Origin: Tanytarsus gracilentus
Taxonomy: Eukaryota; Arthropoda; Insecta; Diptera; Chironomidae
Direction of reading: 5' to 3'
NCBI GenBank assembly: GCA_038502055.1
Contig: JAXRKN010000041.1
Location: 2,957,501 to 3,021,500 of the forward strand
Length of the DNA stretch: 64,000 nt
Part shown: positions 22,801 to 37,700 of the stretch, in pieces
How the letters are laid out: each line of letters starts with the position of its first letter
How positions within the stretch are numbered: the stretch's first letter is position 1
Translations under genes and position numbers: made by a program
Notes under the pieces: model-generated
Database searches by the model: none
What the model was told of the DNA's origin: nothing
The model's input: the letters and a program-made list of their open reading frames with translations, nothing else

Positions 22801-25800
22801 TTTTAAGCTCTTACAATTGTTAAAGAAGAACAAGAGGGTATGTGGAAAATGTTTTTTTATAAAGCGGTCGAAGAAATATACATAAATTTTCTCTCTACCT
22901 CGGAGGTGTCAATGAATGCAATAAATTGATCTCAATGGCTCGCTTAAGTAGCCCTAAATTGGTTTATTTACGCGAGAGCTTATGATGATGATAATTCTGT
23001 CATTAAGTCTGATTTTCATAGCCTTTTATTTATCAAGTGGTAGAGAGTGAAATTTTTTTCGAGAGCACCCAGTGAAAAATGACAAATTTTATTTATGAAA
23101 TGATAAAAATTTGAAGTTTGGTTTTAGATTTAATTTTAAGAAATTTCTAAGAATCAAGCTGTAATTTTTTTAGTCCATCAAATTAGTTGTTTTTAGAAAA
23201 ATACAACAAAAAGTTTACAAAAAAAATTACGGCAAAACAGAAAGTAAATTAAATAATTTAACCAACTGGGTTTCCCTCATTTTTCCAGCCATATCTCGTT
23301 ACGCACCATTAATTTTGTTTGCATTTCATTTTGCTAAATTTTCTCCCATGATGAAAGAAACCGCATAAGGCTCTCTCACGTTCGAACAATAAATGTATAA
23401 AATATGCACTTGACAATCAATAAATCCCCTCGCGCAACTAAAAATGTATCGATTTCATTTCGATCTAATAAAAATTGATTTTGAAATGAAAAGCAGAGTA
23501 AAAGATATGTGCGCGATGATATCGCATGAAATGTAGATTGAATCTCATGATGAATGTGTTAAAAAGTATTTTACATTTTGCAAAATCAGACACCTACGAT
23601 TTCTCACCAGAGCTCCGCGGCGGTGAAAGTGAAACTTTTTCTTCTTTTCGTTTTGCACCGAGAGAGCACATTGACTCACTCTTGTTCCTCATCCATCTCA
23701 TGCCATTCTTTGCGCAATTGAAGTGGGAATTTTTAAAATTCCAAATCACGAGTGTGATTCGCTTATTATTCATTCAGCACTCTCGATATGTGTGGCTCGA
23801 GGTGAAGTTACACAATTTGAACAAGAAGAAAAATTTACAGCACACGTCGCATGCAGAAGTATAATGAGGATGTCATTTGCTTTAATTTGCTTCTATTATA
23901 ATGAAAAATCATATCGCATCTAATCCAATTAGTCATGCTCGTAAAAACCTAGAGAGTGCGGTCAATAAAATTTATGAGATATGTGAATGGCAGTTGGAGC
24001 GGATAATTATGACATTTATTATCATTGCGAAGGTGATGATGATGTGATGTATTGATTGATTCATTGAAAGAGAAAATTACTAAAACGGAACATGCCGAAG
24101 CATCCAGGAAAACATTCTCGAGACGTCTGTGCGGTGCATTTCATTTTTTTCGTCTCTCCACTACATCAGCAAAAAACTATTATTGCGAAATGTTCATACA
24201 GTTTTTTTTCGATGATGATCACTTTAAAATGTGTTGATTTGCTTTCTTCCATTGCATGGGGCATAATTGAAAGTGATATAATTTTTTTGCGAATTTGAAA
24301 ATTATTTTTAAACGTTGATAAACGGACACAAATAAAAGGTGCACAAAATGACTTTAATTAAATTTTTTGATATTATTTTTAAACTTTAATAAAAAGATTC
24401 AAAAATGTCAATTCGACATAAAATAATTCCAATAAAATAGTTTACTACATCATTTACTATCATCCCCTGATATCTGAGTTAAGACAACTGCAGCCATGCC
24501 ACTAACACCATAGAAGTGTTCAACGAAAAATCGTTGAGAAAAATAATAACAACATAGCGTAAGGAGGTCAAACTTTCTCGACGTATAAAATGTTTGTGCA
24601 CGAGTGAAATTTTTGTTATTGCTGTTCGATCGTTCGTAGAGTGTATACCTGCATCTCTTGGGTACTGAAATTTACAAATTTTTCTATTAATTACTTCCTT
24701 TTTTTGAAGAAAATTATTTAATTTTAAAATTTTTGTTCCATTTAGAAAAAAATATATATTTGAAAATTGTAAAAAATTACGCAATTCGATAAAAGAAACT
24801 GTGCATTCTAAAAGCGAAAAAAAATTGCCGGATAAGTGAAAAAAATTGAAAATTCAGTAAAGGATAACAGACAAAAAAAGTTTTCATATTCTGGAGGTGA
24901 GTGTAAAAATGTGATAAAAAAATGAGAGACAATTCATTAGCGGATTTAAATGGTGCATGAAGAAAAACGTTAAGTATGTGAAAATGGTTCAATCAATGAG
25001 AAGAAGAATAAGAAAAAGTGGCAAAATGCGAATAAGAATTAAGACGCGCAACAATTGATTATTTAAAAAAAATCGGATGAAGCATGGAGCGAAAAAGAAG
25101 TTAACATACATTATCAAAGTAGAGCATTTATTATATATCAGAGCACACACCACACATTGAGGATGGAAGAAGAAATATAAACCGTTCAAAGAAAAAGAAC
25201 TCGATTGAGCAACTTTTACCTGACATTGCGAAAAAAAGGCAAATAATTTTCCCTCTCTGTGCATGCTGCAGAAGCACGGATAAAAATAAATAAAATTTTA
25301 TGAGCGACGACGGCAAGAACACGTCCAGAGAGTTATAAAAAACTCGCAAACCGGAACAAGAGAGTGAAAAAAAAATGGAAACGAAACGACGTAAAAAAAT
25401 TGTTTCAGTAAGAACACACAGCCCGCAAGTCTCAATGTTAAACTTTCACTTCGACACAAATTTTCTCCTCTTGCGAAACTCGTACTCTCGGAAGGCAGGT
25501 CTGAAGGAAAAGAGCGAGAGAGAGAGAAGGGAAAGAAAAAAATTGATGATGGGCAACGACTTTTGCAGAATGTTGTTTATTGTTTCAAGGTTGTGTGAAA
25601 CTAGTTGTTATAAAAGAAATTTCTAAGCTCGCTCTAGAGTTCAATGGATTAGTAAAAGTTCGCTCATTTGACTAAAGTAAAAGTAAAACCTATTCGATTA
25701 TTACTAGATGAGAAATTGTTTTTGATTGCCATGCGATTTAAGAGAGTGCGAGCGATAATCAAGATCGTTTTTTTTGTGTTCAACCGAAACGTGAAATTTC

Positions 25801-28800
25801 AACAATTTTTTAGACAGACTAATTAATAATTGGATTTTTGCCGTCATTTATTAGACGGCGAGAAAGGTGATTTTTTTATTATGATTGGTGCTGCTGCTGG
25901 GAATTTTAAAATTTGGCGTCAATTTTTCATGGAGGATTCCTAAAAAATCAATTCAAGATTATTGAAATACTTAAACAAAGTTCAAAGAAGAATTTTGAAA
26001 TCGAATATAAAATTAAATTTAATTCCGTCTAGAAAAATATAAAGCATCTATAAGTTTTTCAAACCTTCATAAATAAATTTTTGTTCCTTTTTTAACTTCT
26101 CATAAAATGCCATAAAAAATTACAAAGAAATTGTCTACATTTCATGTTTAAAAATTTGGTAAAATTTCAATTTGTAAATTTTACTCATAAAATCATCAAA
26201 TTGCCTTCACACTCCACATAATAATTTGAAAGAAATTTAAAAATTCCGCTAAATGTTAAACACGCGGAAATTTCAATTTTGCAACCGCAAAAAATAAGGC
26301 GATTTTAAATCATTAAATTAGATTCAGTCAAAAATGGCTTTCACTCGAAAATCCGCAACCGAATAAAAAAACGATAATCAGTAGTTGACAATTTGTGAAT
26401 TGAGCATAATTTTAAAGAGATATGCGATCATAAAATAATAAACCAATTACGGATGAAATGATGCATGAAAGTCGCTCCGAAATAAAAGAGCTGTATAATT
26501 ACCGTAAGACCATCAATTCGATGGAAAAGAAAGCGAAAATTGAACAAACAGAATCATCTGATGACGGGACGGCTTTGTGTGTGCTCAACAAGAAGCATGA
26601 CATTTAATTGGATTCGCGCAAAAGAGGAATTTTGAAAATTGAAACATTTAAGCTAAAAGTGCAAAAAAGATTATCGAGCCATTAAGTATGGTTAGACTTT
26701 CTCCGTGAGAGCAGATTTTTTCCGTGAGCTACCCTGGCATGCTTCAAGCTTAGTTGAATTTTGAAGCAGAGAATTGACACATAAAATGTTTGCAAATGTG
26801 CAAACTGTGATAATGCTTACGTACAGTTGACGAACACAATGGAGTTGGTCAATCGATTGTTACTCGCTACTTAACCAACATTATAATGAGGTTAAATTGT
26901 GATTGATGTTTCCATTCTTAATGTCAATTCTCAGAAAAACTGACCTTTCCTTTAAAAAGATCGACGATTGAGTAACATTCAATTCCATAGAAATGGAAAA
27001 TATTCTGAGGCGGATCTTGAATTTCATCATTCGGTCTGGCTGCCTACACCCATTTACTTTTGTGAGCACATTAAACTCACGATGCGATGGAAGAACCAGT
27101 GAAAATAGAAAGTTTAATTAATAAATCTCTCGCTCACTCGACTCTATACGTTCAGGCAATAAATTTTTCTTCTCCTCTCTTCTTTTTTCTGTATGAGATA
27201 CATTTTCATATTTACCCGTTCCGAGAGCTTTCAACATTTCTTTTCGCTCCATTCATTTAGATCTTTCCATCATCGCTCACATTTGATACTTTATTTACTA
27301 TTTTTTTTCGTGTATTGCTTTGTATTATTTTTCAAGCTTCATCTAATTTTTCATTGTGCCGTCGAGACGTGATGTATTTTTAGATGATGAAAATGATGGT
27401 GGTTTGTGTGAGGGAAGAGAAAGAAGAGAAAAAAAATAGGAGGAAGGTCAAGAATGTCTATTGTAGGTGAAGGTTATGAGACTAATTACCTAGTGAGCAA
27501 GAAGAGAAAAATATCCATTAGTCTTCTTTGTTACATGATGATAAATTAGGAATTGCTGTCTAAACATTATCCAATGGAAAATTTCTTTGGTGGAAATTTT
27601 CTGATCTGAACTTTGGTTAACTTAAAAAATTCATTATATCCAATCAACATCAGATTTAGGAATTAAACCCGCTTTTTGCATTTTAATATTTTTTCCACAT
27701 TAAATACTTTTAGATTAAAATTGAGAAAAGTATAAAATTAAATAAAATAATTTCTCTTAATGAGTCTAATTTAATCACATTATAAATGTATGCCACCCCT
27801 CCAACAATTTAAAGTGATTTGCATTATAAAAAAAATTAAAGTCTTCATCGAAAAAAAAATGTATAATCAACTGAAAGCTCCGTTATGAGACTCAGATTGT
27901 TTCAATTAGATTACAAAGTCGCAATCTGAAATCATTATTGTGTCATTCCAATTCTTTCTCTCTCTCTTTCTGTTCAATTCCATCATGCTAACATGGTGAT
28001 GACAACGACTTAACTTACGATTGCAAACTCGAATGTCGCAATGCATAAATTCAACGATGCCAAGCAACAATTGAGGAGGAATTTACCGAGAGTAAACACA
28101 AAAGAATGCATACGTGTGTTTTTCCATTCGACTTCCAAAGAATTAAGCAAGAAATGTGCATTCAAAATTCATTTTTTCACATTTTCCTCAACACACCAGC
28201 GCCGAGAGTTTTGTAAAGACAATATAACTTTCTTTTTTTCTCTCTCTCTGAATGCACGAGATCGTAATCTTGCAGACAATTGAACGAGTGAGACAGAGAA
28301 AGAATTTGAATCGCTTCGCGACGCTTGTGATTTGAAAATTATGTGCACACGCACACAATTATCTAAAGCAAACACAATTTCTTCATCTTCTCTCCATTGG
28401 AAGCACTTTTCATCATTAAACATGATCACTTTTTTTATAACGATACTAATCAAACTCATTAATTACCCATGGAAATTGCCGATGAAGATTGGAGCAGCGA
28501 AAGTTTTTTTCCTCTTCTTTTATATGTGACTTTTGCCACTCATACATGATTTGTAATTAAAAGATGCGACAAATTAAAATTAATTTTTATATCGATTTGA
28601 ATGCACTTAAACACGTCAATTATGAAGTGAAATTACTCACTTTGCCTCCATGCACACTCTCTCGGCCTCAATGGGTTTGATGACATTTTAGTGGTTAACA
28701 TAGAAAGAAAGTTATATGCTGCATGAGTGATGCTTTTCAGCATAACAATTGACGACTTCATTTGATATTTCATTTGAGCACCGCACGAGACCAATTCAGG

Positions 28801-31800
28801 GAAGAAAAAGTAATCTTAACCTAATCTACATTTTCAATGGGCATTTTAAGTTTTAACACAATGAATAACTTTTTTAAGCTTGAGGTTTTGAATAGAATTT
28901 GTCGTTAGATCAAGGGATTGAAATTTTGTGGTTTTTTAAAGAAGTTTGGAAAAAAAACAACAAAAAATGTTTACTTAGATAAATATATTCCTTTGAAATT
29001 TGGGATTTGAACCTATTTTTTTTATTATTTTCAAATTTAATTTTATCAAAGCTCAATTTAAATCTTACAAAAATTTTATCTTCAATAACTACTTGACAGC
29101 ATAGGGATTAATTATATAAAATTTAAAAAAAAATCCATCCCTTGATCCACCTTACAAGTTCATTATTATGCATCACAAGTTTTATTATTCATAAAATATA
29201 ATTGTATGAATAATCTATTAAGATAGAAAGCTCCAAGATATATCTGAAAATAATTGCCAATCAGCATAACTCATATTTTTCACTCTCTCGGGTTTTTGAT
29301 AATCAAAAGTCAAACATAACCTAATATTACCATGTTCAAACGTTCACCAATCTGTCTAAATTACTCATCATATAATAAATTATTGTCAATTAATTTTTTC
29401 TTCTTTCTAAATTCCGAATGTTTTTGCTCTTTTTTCTTCTCATGTTTATCTAAGCACATCTTTAACCAGTTGCACATGTGATTGTCAAGAGATTTTCTTC
29501 ATATATGCTTTTAACTGGTTCACCCAGATTCACTCTTTTATTATTTAAACTAAGCTCTCTCGAGTTGACAGTCGTTTGATTTGTGGTCGTTTGTCACATG
29601 AATGAATTATTGTTTGTGTACACATATTTTGTGAGATTCCAAAATTAGAAACTCTCATTTTTAATTCCTCTCATTTGTCATAAAAAAAATATGCCCGAAT
29701 CTGGTTTTCCCTCTCGATTTTTGCTTTGGAATGCTCAAGCATATGTGTCGATTTAAAACAGGAACCTGACATGCATATGTAAAAACAGGGAGGGAAATAC
29801 ATGAATAAATCATTAATCGCTTTGCGAGTGTAATTACGTTGTAAAAAGCTCTCCGCCTCGCTTAAAGACTAAATGATGACTTCATTTGAACATTTTCACC
29901 TCTAAAAAATATTTTGGAGGAATTTTTCTTTTAAATCGAAAAGAGAACACAAAAAAATGTTAATGGAATTGGGTCGAAGCTTTAAATTCAACTTCTCTAA
30001 TTGAATAAATTTTGTAATTGCTCTGTTTTTCATCCCGAACAATGTTCTCGCACCTCATGTAATTTTTGTGTGTGTGCATAAATTTACTGCTTTGCTGATG
30101 TCTAATGTATGGTTCCATCATTCATAAGATCCACCAGCTCATAATTAGCAATAACGTAATTTCTCCAAAACGAAAAAGAAATGAAAAGATAAAAAAGCAC
30201 AGATAACGGCAATTTTACGGCACATCAATACCTCTTTCCCTCTCTCAATCTCACATTCATAAGCTTAATCCAATTCCATGTCTGCTCTCTCACACACACA
30301 CATGTGGTTGAAAATTTCTTCCGATCGCAAAAAGGTTCTTGAACTGCAGTGCACAACTTTCAATACGTAACGTAAACATTTATAGAATAAAAATGTATTG
30401 GAGTGGGAAGGAAAAAGACATGAAAACAACTGCAAGCACTCTCAAATGAAAGTGAAACCGTCACGCGCGCAGAACGGAATTAGCAAACGAAACAAAAAAA
30501 AACGAAAGTAGTCAACTGATCGCCTACACAGTCGACATTTCCTCGAGTTAAATAACAATAATGTTAGAGATTATAAAAAGAACAGAAAGTGAGCATGAGA
30601 AATGCTTCGGTGGCTTTTGTATGGAAATTTTTATTGCGACTTTTCACTTTTCTTGAATGATAATTTATTTTTTTAAGCGTGGACTTGAAACATTTTTTTT
30701 AAAGGGTGATAAGCGAGAAACTGGGGGAATTTATGAATTTTTAATTTATCTTTTGCGAAAAAAAGGAGAAATTTTTTTGGGAAGTTTTAAAAATGCGGAC
30801 ATTCATGAAATTTCTCGATGAATAATTTAAATTTTTGACTCTCTTGAATCTTTAAGAAAATAACTAAAAATTTAAAGATTTCCTATAAAAAAAAATTAAA
30901 TCACTTGATTTTCAATCTTAATCCAGTTCAAGCTTAAACATGAAATTTCTCTCCTCATCCGCACATATCATTTCTTTCAAATCATACCTTATGTATTAGT
31001 GCTGCAGTATTCAGTGCAAGAAGAAAAAGCACCTTGTGCAAAATCGACATTTTAACATACTTTAAAACAATCTTTTTTTTCTTCTCTTTCTCGTTTGCAT
31101 TTTTTTGCGCTCTCTCGAATGCAATTTCTTCTTTCTAAAGTGCTTATTAAATTTTTCTACTCTAAATATCGCTCAACTAATCTATTCTCCTGGAATCGGT
31201 AATGAAATGAGTTTATGCATTGTAAACTATTTGGATGGAGGTCCACACGCGTTTCTCTTATTGGTTTTTTATTATTTTTAAAGAATTCCATGCATCAGGT
31301 CTTTTATAGACATAGTAAGAAAGAAAGAGGAGAGGCTCATGTTGAATTTAATCGAGCAACAATGATGTTGCACTTTTTTCCATCTGCTTTGATCTGCTGC
31401 AGCAGTATTAATGTAGGTAATCTTAATTATATGTGGAACGGATTAGATTGAAAGTAAATGCGACCATCTCGTCTCGTCGCTTCAGATCACTCAGATGATA
31501 ATCGAAAAATAATAAAAACGAAATTTCAGATGATTACTTCTTCCTCCGTGAAGGATGTACGTTGTCACGATAGGCATATGGAGATAATGTAATGTTGAAT
31601 GAAAACATGAAGCAACCGCAGGCACAACATTAATCATCACTTTGATTGTTGCCTTAAATTTTATTCTTTCTTTCTTTCTCCTCTCCTTCGATGAAGAATT
31701 AATTTCAACGAATTAAAGTGGGTGTGTGAAAATCCATCTCAAAGAGTCATTTTAAAATACTTTCTCATATGACGAGCGAGAGAAATAATAATTTGTGAAG

Positions 31801-34610
31801 ATTAAGGATCTTTTAGAAAGAACTAAAAATAATAATTATTAATCATTTTTTTTTTCGGGGTCATTTAAAAGTAGTTTTGAACATGCTCTGATACACATAT
31901 TTTTTTGGGTGCACATACTTTGTAAGGATATGAAACGGTGATTAAATATGACACGCAGCATCAATCATTTTTTCTCTTTCAATGTTCAAAAAGTTAAAAA
32001 ATTTAAACTCATTTTTAAAATGACTTGAACTTTTTAAAATTTTGCTTCTAAAATGGCAAAATAAATATCAAAATTTTTATTGGAACTTTTTCGGATAAAT
32101 TTAATCTTTGTGTTAAAAATTTCAGTTCGTTCATTAACCTCGATCATAATTTCCTTTTAAATTCCAAAACCCCTCAACAATCAAAGCCATCAATCTTCGT
32201 CTTGATTTTATTAATTTTAATAATCGTTAATGTGTATCACATCTATGCACTGCCTCGAGACTCAAATCCTTTACTTACAATTCCATTAGACACCATAAAG
32301 AAAATAGGGGAGGAAGAAGAAAACAATTTGATGATGCGTAGCATTACCATCATAATTTTCCTTGATTACATTTTAATATCCTGAGAGAGTTTGAACCTTT
32401 TTTGTTGGCCGACCGCGGTGAAATTAAGATCGAATAAAATTTTAACAGGAACCTGTTGAGTCATGAAATGCTTCTGAAATGCTCTACGGTTTAATCGATT
32501 GACAGTACAACATTGGCCATTCAATTTCATGGTAATTCGCGTTTTTACTGGACCACCCGAGAAAGAGTTGCAGAAAGTAAACACACGCCAAAAAGTAAAC
32601 AAGGTTCGAGCATAAAAAAGCACTCTCCCGTAATGTGTGTGAGAAAGAAATGAATAACAGTAAAATGGTCGAAAAAAGAGTTTCAATCATCGATAAGGCG
32701 CATTTATGGAAACAGCACGAAAGAGATAAACTCAAAAATGTTATGATGATGAAGTGAAGACATCAACGACAATATAAACATCATTGACGAATGAATGTGG
32801 GATTGTGCGTGCACAAGCTCACCTGCGGCAAGAAATTGAAACTGAAAAAAAATCTCAACTTTCTTTTTAAATAAATCTCGCGAAAATATTTCTCTGTTTA
32901 TTGATTGACTGGTGATTTGGGATGTTTTACGGGTTCCATTTGTGCGAATGATATACAAAATTATCATTTTTGATGGGTAGCTCTTTTCGTCCATACGATT
33001 AGCACATATTTTAGCTCTCTAAATGGCCAAAACGAGAGATGAAAAAAAAAGGTAATCAGCATGCCTAATCTGTTTGGTCCGGCTATCGCGCAGATTTATG
33101 CAAATATTTATTGAGGTGAAAAGAAACTATTTCGGTTAGACTTTCATTTTTATTTTGATTCTATTTAACACCGAAAGGCGACTAACAAAAAAAATAAGTG
33201 ATGAGAAAATATTCGAAAAGCATAAAATTATCTCACGGAAATTGAATCGCGACGAAATCCTGTTGATCGTCCGGAATAAAGAGTTCATTTACCCAAAATA
33301 ATAAAAAAAGCGAAATGCAACCAGTTTGCAGGCATTCCAGTGCACACACAGCGCGAAGAGTAAATTAACTGATTGTTCTGTATCAGTAGGTTAATGGAAC
33401 ATAGAACATACACGAATGGACTTACTCACATTTTCTTACATATTGCATTAAAGAGTAGTGAGCAGCACTTGTACATTTTCATTCAAGTCTTCGAGCAAAC
33501 TCATGCGAGAGAGAGAGAGGAGAGAGTGTAGTAGCACTTTCCTCATCGCCGTGTGTTTGTTTCAAGCAAGTTTCTCTTCTTTTACGGCCTAACAGAGATC
33601 ATATACCTGCACACGCGGAGAGAAAACTCGAAAAACAGATTTTTTCATGAAAAAGTTTATTCAGTTATGAACTGACTGCCGTCGATTGAATTTGTATCCG
33701 TCAACTTTAACGCTCCTCGATAAAAAATCGTGTGCAATAATTTAAAGTGCCTTTAAAGAAATTTGGACATTGACGTGAAATAATGTGAGCAATTTTTATT
33801 TTGTGGAAAATTTAAGAAAGCAATTAAAAAAGTGATTTTCATAAAGCAAAGCTAATTAACCAAACAGTTGCATAAAAAATCGTTTAATAAAAACTTTCAC
33901 CCCGAAAAAAAAAATATAAAACATGATACACAAAAATTAGCCGTGAAATTTCATTTTTAAAATAAAAGAAGTAAGAAGTCAAAAAAATTATAATTATTTA
34001 AGTGATGATGAGAGAGAAAGAAAATTGCGATTCACGTTAATGAGCTTTTGTGTAAATTCACTAATCAGAGAAATTTGTAATTTGAGCTTAAAATTTCAAT
34101 TGAGCATCAAAAAAATATTTTATGAACAATGAGATGGAAATATAATTTTTTGAACCGTCATCAGACAATTGAAAGTGCATTCGCCCGCAATTGATTTGCA
34201 TAAAAATTATTATTCAAGTGGAAAAAGAGAGTGAACAAAATTGTTTAAGTGCAAAATGTGGGAAAATTATTTTTGTTTTAGAAATTTTTGAGCAATGATC
34301 AAAGCTTTGAAAATTTTGATGATTTTAAATATTTCTAAAATAATAATTTGCAACATGAGAGATTAGTATCAAAAAAATTAATTCTTTGCTAATGAAAAAA
34401 TTACAGTTGTTGAAATAAACGCAATTCACGCAAAATAAAATCATGATAAAATTTTTATTAACTGAAGAAAAAACCATTTTCACAAAACGTTTAAATTTAA
34501 AACGATTTTTTTACATTTTAAATTGAAATTAAATCTAAAAATTATTTTTCAATGTAACCAAGTTAAATTTCTTAAAAATCATAATTTAATAAATTATTTT
34601 TCCTTTTCAG
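19851..34610. other. 14.8-kb AT-rich stretch without coding sequence
   Basis: No exon with protein-like composition, no tRNA and no recognisable microRNA was found on either strand. The stretch carries CA and GA microsatellites and homopolymer runs. It precedes the ZP-domain gene, whose first visible exon is preceded by a splice acceptor at 34609-34610, so at least one 5' UTR exon and a long regulatory or intronic domain must lie here. Confidence 0.5.
33506..33526 (+). promoter_or_regulatory. GAGA-rich tract upstream of the ZP-domain gene
   Basis: A nearly pure GA tract lies about 1.2 kb before the ATG exon of the ZP gene. GAGA-factor sites often mark insect promoters, so the transcription start may lie nearby. 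No convincing TATA box or DPE was placed. Confidence 0.25.
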
Positions 34611-34748
34611 ATTTTTCATGAATGCATCATCAACATAGCGTGTGACATTTTACCGAAACATTCGAAGCATTTTAGGATAATCAAATTTTCCCTCCTTCAC
34701 AAAACTTACTAGCATAAGGCTGAGATAGGAACACACAAATTTACTAAA

Positions 34749-37700
34749 ATGGGCGACAGATCGCGAACGACAGTCGCGATAATCTTTCTAGTATTTTTAG
34801 GTTTTAATGTAAGTATCCGCTAAGATATTAACATATACAGCTTCGTTGTGTCAGAAAATTGAGTCATTTTCTTTAATGCGCTTTCTTTCGAATCTTAAAT
34901 GCCTATTAGTTAGTTCGCTCTTGCTGAATAATTTTCGGCTGAATGTTAAAAGAGAGAAAAATTCAAATTTTTAATTGGTATCGTGTGAGTAAAGCAGCGT
35001 CGGCATTTAAATTTATTAAATTTTCCTTCTTTCTTTTAATTTTCAAACGCTGGCCCACTTTTGCTTCGGCTCTTTTTTTTATTACACATTTCAAAGAGTG
35101 TTTTTTATCTGGCTATCGAACATGTTGGGGAGTTAAACAAATATCTTAAAATTTGACACAGATAACACGATAAAAAAACTATTAATTTATTTTCTCATTT
35201 TAAAATGCACGCGGAAGAAATTTTATGTTGTGTCATTGCCTTAAATGGATAAAAAAAGTTTTATCGACACTTTATCGACAAACAAATTAAAATGTTGAAG
35301 TTCAAGGGCGACTTTTGTGACAAATTTCCTCCGGCTAATTGACCCACTTTTATTGGATATTAAAAACACCCGAAAAAAAAGAGTGAGACGAAAGAAGTCG
35401 AAAAGAGAGTTGAGAAGAAAAGACATAGCGGCGGCGTGCGCTCGTATATTTTAGTGAAACCATTCAATTAAAGCACCACAGCGTTTTTCTCACATATGTG
35501 AGCATTTATGTTAACGAAAAAATAAATACTGAGACGATCATCAAATATAGAAAACGAGTCTCGATACATTTTCAATTCAAAAAGATCTCTATCATCATAA
35601 ATCAAATGGGTTTCTTCTGTAGTTGGGAGAAAATTGCTTGATGATTGATCGAATGTCGTTAAGAAGAATGTAAAGAAATCGAAAACTGTAACAAGTGCAT
35701 GCACGATTTATGTCTACTTTCCCATTCTGCGTTATGCTGCTGCATCGCTACCAACTGCACCGCTTTTCACTTACATTCAAAAATGATCGTGTGAGCAAAT
35801 CACTAAATGATCATGATTATCACATTAGAGTGCATGCATATGATTTAGATAAAAAAGAGGGAGGATGATAAAAGGCGCCAGACATTGAAAATTTTCACTC
35901 TCTCTTCACTTAATAGAATAATTAGTGGCCTAGAAAAATTGTTACACATTCCATCATGACACATGTAATACATATATCGCCGTTTTTTAATCATCGCCTT
36001 ATGCCGCCAATAGTGGAGAGATAGAAAAAATTTGAAAGAGAAACGGAAGGTGTTAAAAATTATAGACCTGCGGTCGAGATAAGATTGTATTGCGAAATAT
36101 TTCTCTCGGAAGATTGTTATGAGGTTATGAACATTGTCGAGATTGTGAGTAGGGTAATGGAACTTTCATTTATTTCAAATATTTTTTCAACTTGTTAGAT
36201 GTTGCGAACGACTTTCATTAGCGTGATTGCTAATTAATTTTGTCAATATTAAAAAAATTTAATTCATTAACATCGCATTTGTTGTTTAATGTAGGTCAGG
36301 ATTTTATTTTTGGAAATTCCAAAGAATTTATTTCCGTTATCTGAAGTTGAAAGATTATTAATGGATTTTTTATTCACTCCAACACTTTTGAATTTAGCTT
36401 GATAGTAAACAAAGATAATTGCTGAAAATCTTAAACTCAAAATTTTATTGCTGGATCAATTTAATTTTTTAAAATTTTTATATCAGTTTTAATTTCACTT
36501 TTCAAAGAAGATTAAAAAAATTTTTTTATCAAAAATCGTTAAATTTTCAAAATCTTTAGTAAAAATGTGAATAAAAAAATTTCTCGATTCGACAACAAAA
36601 AAACACTCGGATTCGATTGTCCCGGAAGTTTATGGAAGTCGTTGATTATAATCATTGTGGATGTGTCTAAGACGGGCGTGATGTTGACGTTTCTCTCTCT
36701 CTTTTGTTTTTCCTTTCTTTTTCGACTAGCATACGAAAAAAATGCTAATCTCACCACATTAAAATATTTAATTAATTTAGATTGAAAAGAATCAATGAAA
36801 AAGAAACTTTTTCCACTTCTTCATCATTACACTCATCCACACACAAGAGAAGAATAAGAAGTAAGATGTGAGAAATGTGTATAAAAAAATACATATTTAT
36901 TAATGATGACTTTGAAGAGTTGGAGAGAAGAAAAGTAGCGCCATATCCAGTTAAGCGAAAGAAGAAAGTTTTTCCATCTTTTTCGTCTCTCGGTTCTCTT
37001 TGATTTGTACAAACCAAAAATCCACTTTTTGCGCCTCGAACATCTGAGAGAGTTTTTTTTCGGTGCATTGCTCGCATGAGCCAATTTTAGTCGATACATA
37101 GTAAAAAAAATTTAATTTATTTGCGCGCAACTCACGAGAGCAAACGCGAGAGAGCGAAAATTTTTTTTTGGTTATATTTTACTGCACATTGCGAGCAATT
37201 AAAAAGCGATGTGGAAGATTTTCATTTTTAAAAAATACTAACTGGCTATTACGAGAAAAGAAACAACACTCGTCGAAGATCTGGAACGTAGACTAACTGT
37301 CTGCCGACTGTTTTCTGGACGCATTGCTAATTCGAGCGCAAAAAAATGCTTACATGAAAAATTTTATGTTTTTTTCTTTCTGCAGAAAGTACATTGTGAT
37401 GCACCATTAGTCGATTCAGCTGCACTGCCATTAGAACATAGAAGTGTGTATGGACCTCCACCGCCAGGCTCACAGCATGTATCTTCCGGAGGTGGTGTGA
37501 GTGCGGGTGGCGGCGATGAATCATGGCCAATTGGACAAACGCAAGATAATCCACAAATTAAACATTTACAAGTGCAATGCGAGAAGACACACATGCGTGT
37601 CAATATCGAATTCGATCGTCCTTTCTACGGAATGATTTTCTCGAAGGGATTCTATAGTGACCAGCATTGTGTTCACATGAAACCCGGAACCGGTCATTTG

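Noticed and set aside
33660..33690. TTCAGTT initiator-like string upstream of the ZP gene
   Set aside because: No DPE or TATA box at the right spacing; such strings are common in AT-rich DNA.
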